This document shows, piece by piece, positions 33,096 through 43,800 of a DNA stretch of 64,000 nt (the stretch's first letter is position 1; each line of letters opens with the position of its first letter). The position numbers and the translations under genes were made by a program. Where the stretch lies: NCBI RefSeq assembly GCF_049243985.1, contig NC_135386.1, positions 4,858,501 through 4,922,500 on the forward strand, read 5' to 3'. Below the pieces are notes generated by a model. The model was not told where the DNA came from. It ran no database searches and saw only the letters and a list, made by a program, of their open reading frames with translations. Source of the DNA: Paroedura picta. Its lineage: Eukaryota > Chordata > Lepidosauria > Squamata > Gekkonidae.

Positions 33096-33769
33096 AGCCG
33101 TTTGAGTACAGAAAGCGCCACATATCTCACCACCAGTAAGCAGACTATTATGACCTATGACAGAGTAAACTCCGTTTAGACTTTGAAGACGTTGTGATGC
33201 TGCACAGAACATAATCCTCAAAATTATTCTGTTTTCCGACAGCGTTCGTGGAATCTACGCTAAATTAAATGCGGCAAAATGAAGGCAGCTTTTGAAACAA
33301 AAGACAAATCATCCGCTGTAGAAATGCACAGAAAGAAGCATAGATGGAGTAAATGAAGGATTGTTTTTGTCGTATGGGAGGGAAGACACTGTGTGCCTAG
33401 GCAGCAATTAACTCCTAAAATGGTATTGTTAAGGCTCGAAATCGTGACCTTTGGGTGCTAGCTGTGCCATTGTCTGTGGTTCTAGCTGTGGTTCCTAAAC
33501 AAAGTTTCCTGCACATGCTCAGGAGCACCGTGCATAAAATCTAGGGGCTGGTTTTGGTGTATTCGACACCAAAGGCACAAATTTATCTCCCTAGCTTAGA
33601 TTGTCAACTTCCTCTTAGATTCAGATCCAACAGGAAGTGATGTGCATTGTTGCCTTTTGCCTGCTCCTCACTCTAAGTGGGACTGTTATTATTTTGGCCC
33701 CTGTGGCAATTTGTTGGCCAGAGTCTAAAAAAGGATGCTCCACTGGTCTGACCCTGCAAGACTTTTATT

Positions 33770-33980
33770 AAGAGCCGATTTTTTTTTTTTTTACAACTCG
33801 AAGGAGCCCCAAAGCAGCTTACAAACAACTTTCTTCCCCTCACAACAGACTCCCTGTGAGACAGGTGGGGGCTGAGACAGCTCTGAGAGAACTGAGACTG
33901 GCCTAAGATCATCCAAGGTGACTGCAGGAATGGTGACTCAAACCTGACTCTCTTTCACCCCTACACAGGCTGGCTCTTAA
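33770..33980 (-). mobile_element. tRNA-derived SINE, old copy
   Basis: It runs from AAGAGCCGATTTTTTTT through CACAACAGACTCCCTGTGAG to CACAGGCTGGCTCTTA. Confidence 0.7.
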
Positions 33981-34105
33981 CTTATGGACTGAAGACCTGT
34001 ATTCCTTCCCATGGTGACTCCGTGTCCCACAAGGGATCATCCATGGGGAAGGGGGAGAAGAAACCGGCTGCTTTGGAGGGGGGACTCCACAATAGCACCC
34101 TACAC

Positions 34106-34226
34106 CAGGGGTGGTCAAACTGCGGCCCTCCAGATGTCCATGGACTACAATTCCCATGAGCCCCTGCCAGGCTCATGGGAATTGTAGTCCATGGACATCT
34201 GGAGGGCCGCAGTTTGACTACCCCTG
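34106..34226. mobile_element. Foldback hAT MITE, near-perfect palindrome
   Basis: This 121-bp element has 57-bp arms that differ at one position and a 7-nt loop. The ends are CAGGGGTGGTCAAACTGCGG and its complement. The exact 8-bp duplication CCCTACAC flanks it (34098-34105 and 34227-34234). It lies about 400 bp upstream of the HEXA ATG. Confidence 0.97.
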
Positions 34227-34346
34227 CCCTACACCCACGAGATCCCGCCCCAGATCCCACTCCCGACTCCACCCCCCAAATCTCCAGGTATCCCCCCAGA
34301 GTTGTCAACCCTGCTCCAAAGAGCCACAATCTCATTCTCCCTTAAG

Positions 34347-34470
34347 CTACAGCAGCATCTGAGCCCAATGGCACCTTCAAGACCAGCCAAGCTTAGGCGC
34401 CCAGCTTCCGTGTGCAACACACGCTTCCTCCAGATCTTGGTGGGTCTTGAAGGTGCCGCCGGACTCCCAT
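34347..34470. mobile_element. Inverted pair of GTGGCACC-family fragments
   Basis: CAATGGCACCTTCAAGACCA (plus) and GGTCTTGAAGGTGCCGCCGG (minus) face each other just upstream of the HEXA promoter. Confidence 0.55.
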
Positions 34471-34566
34471 TCCCGCGGAATCCCCGCGCGTAAAGCGCTG
34501 CTGCCGCTCCTGCGCGCCCCGGGGCTGCGCTCCTGACGCGGCTCGGAGCGCATTGTCACGCCGCCC

Positions 34567-34576
34567 GTCACATGAC
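34567..34576. promoter_or_regulatory. HEXA: M-box / CLEAR-like element (MiT/TFE site)
   Basis: GTCACATGAC, read GTCATGTGAC on the other strand, differs by one base from the CLEAR consensus GTCACGTGAC and matches the M-box bound by MITF, TFE3 and TFEB. It lies 47 bases upstream of the HEXA ATG. HEXA belongs to the TFEB-driven lysosomal gene network in human, so a site here fits. Confidence 0.6.
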
Positions 34577-34617
34577 CGCCCTATAGAGGAGCCGAGTCGC
34601 GCCGAGCCGCCCTGCAG

Positions 34618-34740
34618 ATGCCATGGCCCCGCCGCCCGCCGATCTCCCCTTCCTGCTGCTGCTGGCCATCGGCTCGGCCGCCGCGCTGTGGCCGCAGCCC
34701 CAGTACATCAGCGCGGCCGCGGAAGGCGGCTGCCCCTTGA
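34618..34740 (+). other. Overlapping upstream ORF at HEXA start
   Basis: An ATG five bases before the HEXA start opens a different frame of 40 codons ending at TGA 34738-34740, inside exon 1. Its context (C at -3) is weaker than that of the main ATG (G at -3 and +4), so leaky scanning is expected. Confidence 0.5.
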
Positions 34741-34848
34741 GCGTCCAGCTGCGCTTCGCCTACGCCGCCGGATCGGCCGTGGCGCCCGGCTGCGAGGTGC
34801 TGGATCAGGCGTTCGGCCGCTACTGGAAGCTCATCTGGTCCCACAGAG
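34623..34848 (+). CDS. HEXA: HEXA coding exon 1
   Basis: This exon encodes residues 1-75 plus one base: a hydrophobic signal peptide (residues 8-21), the mature start near LWPQPQY (22-28) and Cys57, first member of the N-domain disulfide. An extra cysteine, Cys37, has no human counterpart. The start ATG has G at -3 and +4. The donor is GTCAGA. Confidence 0.95.
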
Positions 34849-37800
34849 GTCAGAGGGGTCGGGGTGGCCGGGCCGGGCGAGCGTGGCCTTGGTTAGGGAT
34901 GCAGCTGCGCTCTGTGCATGCCCCGGAGCTCTGTTTTGCCGGAGGGAATCCCTGGGCGTTGCAGAGCTGGGCGCCTGAAGGAGCCAACCGAGACTCCCGA
35001 TAGCGCCTACCGGGGCGCAGTTTTATTTGTTGAATGCGTTTGGTTGTTAAAGGACTACTGAAGGTTTGTGCGTTTCCCACGGGGAGGACAAGTTTGCCAG
35101 ATCTGGGGCGGGGGGAGCCGGGAGTGGATGGGATTTGGGGCAGAGGGAGGGGGGACCCCAGAAGAATCCTCCCTCCAAAGCAGCCCTTTTCTCCAGGGGA
35201 ACTATCTCTGTGGCCTGGAGAGGGGTGATAATTCCAGGGGGTCCCCAAGCCCCACCCGGGGACTGGTGTCCCTAGGAGAGGAAGAAAACTCAGATAAATT
35301 TTGCAAAGGCTTGCAAATTTTGCCAACTTGCAAAGGCGGAGAGCGTGTCCTTAGAAGACGAAGCAGAATAGCTGTTTTTTCTGTAACCCGCTTTTGACCA
35401 CCTGAAGGCGCCTCGGTGGCTTACAATCGCCTTCCCTTCCTCTCCCCACAACAGACGCTCTGTGAGGGAGGTGGGGCTGAAAGAGCTCCCAGGGAACTGC
35501 TCTGTGAGAAGAGCTCTCGGAGAACTGTGTCTGGCCCAAGGTCGCCCGGCCGGCTGCATCTGGAGGAGCGGGGAATCAAACCCAGTTCTCCAGATCAGAA
35601 GCTGCCGCTCTGAACCACCCCTTGAATGATCTCTTTTAAAATGAACCTGCTTTGGTTGCAGTTTTTTTTTTCCAAATCACCATGTCTCCATGGGTGTGCC
35701 AACTGGAGTACAGCCACAAGAGACACCCATTTGGCTACTGCTGTTTGGCCTTCCTGGTTTGAAGGAAGGTTAGCTTTCATTCTGGCTCCATCCTGCCCTG
35801 GGTCCCCAACGGGGTGCCGCCAGAGGGGCGCCAGGGTGCCAGGCAACACCCCAAGTGTGTCCTGACCCGTCTGACGAGGTTATTATTATAGGGGCTAAAC
35901 AGAAAGCGGAAGACCTTGCCCTGGGGCCTGCACTTCCATCTTGGCAGAAGTTCAAGATATAATTATACAAGCCGCAGAGATACATTGAGCCTCTTGCGTC
36001 ATTCAGGAAGGCAACATGGCTTATCTGTTGTTGAACTCCCACGTACTCTGGTCTAAAGAACCTTCAGCGATGACTCCTTCCATTTTTCTCCATCGCGTTT
36101 TTTATTCGGATTTGTCATATTAATTTGGTGCCTTCTCGTGTCAGGTTGCTCAGCCCTGTGGGATTTGTGACTCCCAACACACAGGAGAGTTGCACATTTA
36201 TTGCCTTGTTCTGATTCCCTTGAAAGGCGCGTGGCATAAAATATATATAGCTGAAGAGTAATGATTCTTTTGCCAGAGGATTAATAGTGCCTTATGCTGT
36301 GCCTTTCGTATCTTCTGAATTGCCCTCCTTAAAACCTAGCGGGGGCGACCAAAGAGGCAAAATATTTCTAACGCCCTCATTTTATGTACATCGTCAAATA
36401 TTTAGAACCCATGTTTCTCCCCAACGTGGCTTACATACTTGTTCTCTCCTCTTCCGCTACTTTCACAACAACGATCCTGCGCGGTAGGCGAGACAGAGAG
36501 AGGGTGACTGGCCTACAGTTACCCAGCAAGCTTCCATGACATAGTGGGATTCGAACCGGGGTCTTCCAGAGCCTAGACTGACACCACCCTGGTGCTTCCC
36601 AAATAATAGGTTTGCAAGTTCTGGGCGGAGTTTGAAGAAACCCCTCTTCTGACGCTTGATCTCAGATATGTGTAAATGGCCCACAAGGTTTCCATTATCT
36701 GTTATTCTTGTAATCCAACTTGTGCTTGGAATGATGTTGCACCACTAAAAAAGGGCAGGGAATACAACCCAAACATGCCAAGGACACAAGGTCAAACGCC
36801 AAATTTTAGGCATTGAGGCAAGAGATGACCAGCAGTCCAAAACCCTAACAGGAAGACTCATTAAGACGTTTGGTTAGAAACAGGGAGGTGACCAGCAGGG
36901 AAGGCATACAAGGAATGTGCTGGTAAAATTTGAGAACCATTTAGAAAGAAGATAAGTGAGCTTTTATACCCCACTTTTGACTACCCAAAGGAGTCTCAAA
37001 GCGGCTTGCAATTCCCACCCATTATCTGCTCTCTTGTCTCTTCCTCACTTCCCATTATGCTTTGCAGGGAACAGAGAAGCCGAGGACTCCCCATGCAACG
37101 TCCTGAGCGTCAACGTCACGAGGCCGGGTTGTGACGGCTACCCTTCGCTGGACTCCCCCGAGAACTGTAAGACAATGCCGTCGGTCTCCCCTGCCAGCAC
37201 TGAGAGGGAGCATATTTCTGGAGCCATTATGTGAGGTCCCACAGACCCCCCTCTCTCTCAATTGGGAGGGGGGACGTTGCAAGCGAGTCCTGGACTTGCA
37301 GCTGTCGACCAACATGAGGGGAGGAAAGCCAGTCTTTGTTAAGCTCCCCGCTTATAGAAAGCCAGCAAAGGGACGGGAGGAGACGCTCATTCCCTGCCCT
37401 GCTATTTTTCTGCTTGCGTGGAACGTTGCTATGGAAAAGGGCATTCCAAGCTAGAGTCGCTCGCCTGCCTGCTTATATTGGCAGAGTTTGAAAATGCAAG
37501 GAGGGTGAAGCAACAGGCTGTTTAAAGAATAAAATTGTTTTTATTGTGCAGGGAAACCACTATGTATAGGAAGAGAGAGATTCTGCACTCACTTATCCCC
37601 ACCTCCTCTTCTCGCATACACAAAATCAGGCCTTTGAAGCATGACAAAAAAGATGTCCTTCCTTGCATGGTCGGCGTTGGGTGATCGCTTAAGTGGGTGG
37701 TGCATTGTAACGCTTCCTGCTGCATTGTGGCTGGAGGAAAAAAACTGGAGGTGGAGTTCCTTAAGAAGAGCTGCTTTTTACACCCAAAGGAGTCTCAAAG

Positions 37801-40800
37801 CGACTTACAAACACCTTTCCCTTCCTCCCCCCCACAGCAGACACCCTGTGAACTAGGTGGGGCTGAGAGAGCTCTGAGAGAACTGCCTTGCACGAAGAGC
37901 TCTAAGAGAACTGTCCTGTTTGAGTTAGAAAATTCCGCCCACATGATAGGAGGGGCCAACTGTGATCGGTATAAACTTGGTAACTCCGAGACAACACTGT
38001 GCACTATTGATGCTACTTATGTGTCAGTGCATGCTCTTCTCCAGCCCTGGGGCAGTCCCCGAGCGAACTGCAGGAAGCCATAGAAGTTTCCCAGATCTGT
38101 TTATTTCGTGGCTAACCTCTTTTAACCCAGGATGGAAACTGTGGAATTGGCAAACAGGCCTGTAGGGGCTGGGAAAAGCTGAAGGCTGCAAGGAGAGCGG
38201 AAGAACCAACACGGGATGGGTTGACTCAGTCAAGGCACCCGCAGCTTCCAGTTTGCAGAGCTGCTAAGGAGAGGGCATTTTCAGAGGTCATGGATTCATA
38301 AGGTTGCCAGAGTTTGGAAGTGACTCAGTGACATCTGAAACACATCCGCATACCGTGAGAATAGAGTCTGTGCATGCCATTAGGAATAAGGACAGGCAGT
38401 GTAAAGCCAGCTGGCTAAAAATGGACCCTTAGTGGCTAATATCATTGTCTCGCCTCCATTCTATCCTCACAACAAACCTGTGAGGTAGGTGCGGCGGAGA
38501 GTGTACAACCGGCCTAGCCAGTCACCAGCTTCCATGGCTGAGGGGGAATTCAGGCCTCATTCTTCCGGCTCTTTGTCCAGTTCCCCAGCCCTCGTGCCAC
38601 CATACTGGCCACCTTCGTGTCTTGAATTTGCATCTGGGGGCGGGGGGATGGATTATTTGGCTTTAGCCTAAATGTAAAAGAGGCCAGGTGAGGTCTGACC
38701 TCTGTGTCTCCTTGTTGTTATGTTGTTTCAGACCGGCTGACGATTTCAAATGAGTTGATGCTCCTGACAGCAGATACCGTCTGGGGCGCGCTACGGGGTG
38801 AGGTTTCCCCTGTGATCCCTGCCATCTCCCCCGTTCCTTTTGGGGGGCGTTTGAGCAGGGGTGGAGGGGTGCATTTAGGGTTGCCAACCTCCAGGGGGGG
38901 GGACCGGAGCTCTCCCGGAATTGCAACTAATCTCCAGAGGGCAGGGATCTGTTTCCTTGGAGAAAATAGCTACCTTTGGGGTGGGGTCAGGGGCTATTTG
39001 CCATTTCCCCCCTTCCAAGGTATCTTCCCCTCCAACCACTCTGCCCCCAGGGGCCATCCCCAAATCTCCAGGAATTCCCCAACCTGGAGTTAGCAACCTT
39101 AGATGCCTTACACGTTACATAAACTCTATTTGGCCCTTTTTTCCCTGCAGGATTGGAGACCTTCAGCCAACTCACCTGGAAGACCGACAGTGGGATGGTG
39201 AGTTTAAAGGCAAAGTGCAAATGGGAAGGGGTGTTTGGTTGTGTCATGTCCTCTCCTGATGCAGTTTCTGTGTCTCTGGGTGTGAATCCCCCCCCCACTC
39301 CTCCGCATGCGGCCAACTGGGTGACCGAGGACAGTTCTTTTAGGGCTCTTATTGCAGAGCAGTTCTCTTAGAGCTCTCTCAGCCCCACCGACCTCCTAGG
39401 GCTCCTGTCGTGGGGAGAGGAAGGGGGAGACGCTTGTAAGCCGTTTTGGGCAGTGAGAAGCAGGGCATAAAAAAGCAGATCTTCTCCTCCTTCCTCTGCA
39501 CAGTTGTACATCAACAAAACCGAGGTGGTCGATTTCCCTCGCTTCCCTCACCGAGGTCTTCTGCTGGACACGTCTCGTCACTACCTGCCTCTGGCCGCCA
39601 TTCTGGAAACACTGGTAGGAGAACGTTACCCGTTTTCTCCAGAGGTTCTGATTTCTGTAATTCCAGGAGAATGAGCTGTAATTCCAGGGGAATCCACAGG
39701 TCCCACCTGCAGACTGGCCTTCCTAGACGTGGTCTGGGATTCAGAGGTTTTAGTGCCTCGGGATGTGGAGGTTCCTTTTAACCACATAGACCTCTCCTCC
39801 ACGTGGCTCAATAGCAGGGCCTCTGCTTGGCCTCCAGAAGGTCCCAAATACCTCCGGCATCTCCCGTTAAAAGGACCAGTAACAGGTGACAGGTGACAGG
39901 AAAGATCTCTGCCTGAACTTGGAGAGCAGCCGCCAGCCTGAACAGACAATATTGACTTTGGTGGACCCAGAGTCACCGCCCTTTTTAAACCTGCCCGTGG
40001 CCATCACTGCATCCTCTGGCAGGCAATTCCACATTTTAATTCCTCTCTGTGTATTCCCCCTCCCCTCCGGCTTCCAGGATGCCATGGCTTACACGAAACT
40101 CAACGTGTTTCACTGGCACATTGTGGACGATCCTTCCTTCCCGTACCAGAGCACTCTGTTCCCGGATCTCAGCCAGAAGGTGAGCCGCGTGTATCTCTGA
40201 ACTGTCTTGTACGTTGTGTTCAGCAGGCCTCCCTTGACGTGGGTGGCCCAAACATGAGCTGATCCCACTTTGGTGGGCTTACTACTATTACGTCATATCA
40301 AGAGGAAGTATATGGAGCTAACTCCAGGGTTGTGGACAGAGGCTAGCAATAAGGAGAGAGAACATCAAACCGCTGACAACTCACTTGTGGCGTCCCGCAG
40401 GGAGCGGTCCTATTTTATTCGACATCTTCATACGCCCTCTTGCCCAGCTGGTGCGGAAGTTCGGGCTGGGTTGTCATCAATATGCAGGTGACACCCAGCT
40501 CTTCCTCCTGCTGGATGGCTGACCTGATTCTCCCCCAGAGGTGTTAGCCAGTGCCTGGAAGCAGCGATGAGGTGGCTCAAGAAGAGTCTTTCTGAAGCTC
40601 AGTCCTTCAAAGACGGAGGTCCCATGGCTGGGTGGGAAGGGTCCATGCGAGGAAGCGCGTATGCCCACCCTGGATGGTGTGCAGCTCTCAGCGGCTCACT
40701 CCGTCGGGCGCCTGGATGTGATCCCGGATGTTTCCCTCACAATTGAAGCCCAAATCACAAAAGTAGCACTGCTGGCATTTTACCACCTCCGCCAAACCAA

Positions 40801-43800
40801 ACGACTAGCGCTCTATTTGGGCCCAGAACACCTAGCCACAGTGATCCAGGCGACAGTCACCTCTTGACTGGACTTCTGCAACTTGCTCTACGCAGGCTTG
40901 CCCTTAGCCTTGATCCAGAAACTACAGCTTGTCCAAAACGCAGCGGCCAGGGTCCTCATAGTAACACCATGGAGGTCCCACGTTCAGCCCCTCCAACTGC
41001 AATGGCTACCAGTCTAAAAGTTCTGGTAATTACCTTTAAGGCCCCGTAGGTTGTTAACCGCAGAAGGAGGGGAGAATGATATTCTAAGCCACTTTCAGTC
41101 CCAACTGGGAAGAAAAAAAGCGGCAGGTAAATAAACGCCAGATCAGTGCACAGTAGGAACTTGTGTGACTTGCTTCCTTCTCTCCTTCCTCCTTTCTACT
41201 CCAGGGAGCCTACAACCCTTACACGCACGTCTACACCGCCAATGATGTGAGGAAGGTGATCGAGTACGCCCGGCTGCGTGGGATCCGGGTGATTCCGGAG
41301 TTCGACACTCCTGGCCACACCCAGTCCTGGGGGCCAGGTAAGGCTCGGTTCTGGAGCCTCGAGGACCGGGTTCTCCACTGCTTCTTGTACCAGATTCCGT
41401 CCTGAGCTCACACACACACTGGGTTCTGAATGATCCTGATTCAGCATAAGGTTGCTTCATATGTATTCATATGGGTTTTATCTGAGCCCACAGCTCAGTG
41501 GAAGAGCCTCTGGTTGGCGTGCAGAAGGCCCCAGGTTCAATCCTTGGCAGCTCTAGCTAAAAGGAACAGGCAACAGGTGATGCCACAGACCTCTGCCTGA
41601 GACCCTAGAGAGGTGCTGCTAGTCAAAGTAGGCCATAGTGCCCTTAGAATCATAGAATCATAGAGTTGGAAGGGATCTTCAGGGTCATCTAGTCCAACCC
41701 CCTTTGATAGACCAAAGGTCTGACTCTGCATAAGGCATTTTCTTGTGTGCTCAAGAGGTTGAACATATGCAAACTTTTCTTTCCAGGGTTTTGGACAGCA
41801 GAAGACTAGTTCTTTTGGCTGGCTTGGCTTGCAGTTTTACTCCCATGACCGGAACCCACACCTCTAAGCTCTGTCCTGCCTTTATGTTTCCTTCAGGTGT
41901 CCCAGGGTTATTGACTCCCTGCTACTTGGGCTCAAAGCCCGCAGGATCCTACGGACCGGTCAATCCCATCCGAAACACAACTTTCAAGTTCATGTTGGAG
42001 TTCTTTGCTGAAATTAGCACCGTGTTCCCAGACTTCTACGTTCACCTGGGCGGAGATGAGGTGGACTTCACTTGCTGGTTGGTTTTGATCACTTGGGAGG
42101 ACCGATTGGGAGGTGGAGGATAGATAGCTCTGTGGGGAGCCCAGCAATGGAGATGGGGTACTGGCTCAGTGGTGGAGCATCTGCTTGGCAGGCAGAAGGT
42201 TCCAGGCTCAATCCCTGGTCTTTCCAGTTGAAAGGTCCATGCAAGAGGTGATGGGAAAGGCCTTGATCTGAGAGCTTGGCTCAGTGGTGGAGCATCTGCT
42301 TGGCAGGTAGAGGGTCCCAGGTTCAATTCCTGGCATGTCCAGTCAGAATAGATCAGGTAGGAAGTAATGTGAAAAACCTGCTGTCCCTCAGTATAGTGGT
42401 TGGGAAACCTTGCTCTAACCACTACACCACCCTGGCTCCCAGAATGCAAGTGAGGTTAGGAGGCCTATAGAGATAGGCTGCAGTAAAGTCCAAGGGACTG
42501 GGACCCCTATTGAGTCTAAAAGATGTTTCCTACCCCACGATCAAACTCTGCGGAGAACCTGATGCCATTGCCTCGGTTGCAGCTGTCCTGAGGACTGGAA
42601 TTGCACTGTTTTTCAAAAGAATTGACAGGAGGAATTCTGCTTTGGGCATTTAGGAGGGGCTGCCTCTATTCCTGCTAACCTGAATAAAGTTGGGAGGCTT
42701 TAATGGCTTCTACTCCATTAGCCTTGGAGAGAAGCCATCCTTTCTGGAAAGATCTGGTCATTGTGGGGGTCTGATCGGAATCCTCTCCTTTGCACGTAGG
42801 AGGTCCAACCCAGAGATCCGGGCGTTCATGCAGAAGATGGGGTTTGGCCAAGACTACTCTAAGCTGGAATCCTTTTACATCCAGAGGTAAGGGGTCCAAC
42901 TAGCAAGTGCCGCAGACTGGGACAGAGCCTCCAGACTTGGGAACGGCACCCCCAGACCACTTTCACCTTTGCTAGACCTCCAGAGATGCATAATGATGTG
43001 ACTTTTGCGAAAAGACTTGTGTTTTAGACCCCCCTCTCTCTTTTTGGGGGGGAGAGGGGGAGCTTTTCCAAATAAATGTGGCCTTTGTTTATCTACGGCA
43101 GGAGTCCCCAACGTGGTGCCCGTGGGTGTCACGGCACCCACCCACACCTTTCCTGGCACCCCTGCTGGCTCCATCTCCTTCAGTTTTCTGAAACCCATTT
43201 CATGGATTGTCAGGATTCCAGAGGTCTCCACAGGCTAAAAAGGGACAGGGACCCCTGATCCAGGAGAAGGTTCTTGTTTCCCACCTTTCAAGTTGGCTCT
43301 TTGGAAAACAGGCCCAAGGGAGACCAGGAGTGCTAACTTTGCAGCTGGAGCCCCCTATGTTTGCTGTTTGGAGCTCCACGTCCGGAAATGCTCCTTGCTG
43401 GCTTCGAAGCCTTGAGTGCGGATTCTGATGAGATGTACCTGGAGCAGGACGCAGGACCATGTGGGGAAATGCCTCTCTCTTCTTTTTTTTTTTCCTTCAG
43501 TAGCTCTTCTTTTTACTTCAGGCTTTTGAATATTGTCTCGTCTTATGGGAAAGGCTACGTGGTGTGGCAGGAGGTGTTTGATAACGCAGTGAAGGTGAGG
43601 ACTTTGGCAGGGCGATTCCAAGAGCTGCGCTTTCTCCTCTGCCTTGCCAAAACTTGGTATTGCTTCTCACCTGTCGAGATGTAAATTCTTTCTCTTCCCT
43701 CTCTGCACGCCGCCTTCTCCGGTCTTGGAAGTGAGGGTGACGAGGCCAGGCTGTTGATGGCAGTTCCTCCAAGGGACACTAGGGGTCATGATCCGCGTGT

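Larger units (their letters stand above)
34440..34880 (+). promoter_or_regulatory. HEXA: HEXA CpG island and promoter
   Basis: This GC-rich, CpG-rich block spans the HEXA upstream region and exon 1. It contains the M-box at 34567 and a weak TATA-like CTATAGAG at 34581. Its left side is made of old repeat fragments (34347-34470). Confidence 0.7.

Noticed and set aside
31114-34623. A single shared bidirectional promoter for ARIH1 and HEXA
   Set aside because: The two CpG islands are separated by more than 2 kb of SINE and MITE sequence, too far for a classical bidirectional promoter.
40280-41050. A live reverse-transcriptase gene in HEXA intron 6
   Set aside because: The L2-like copy has a changed catalytic box, shifted frames and a stop; it is an inactive LINE.
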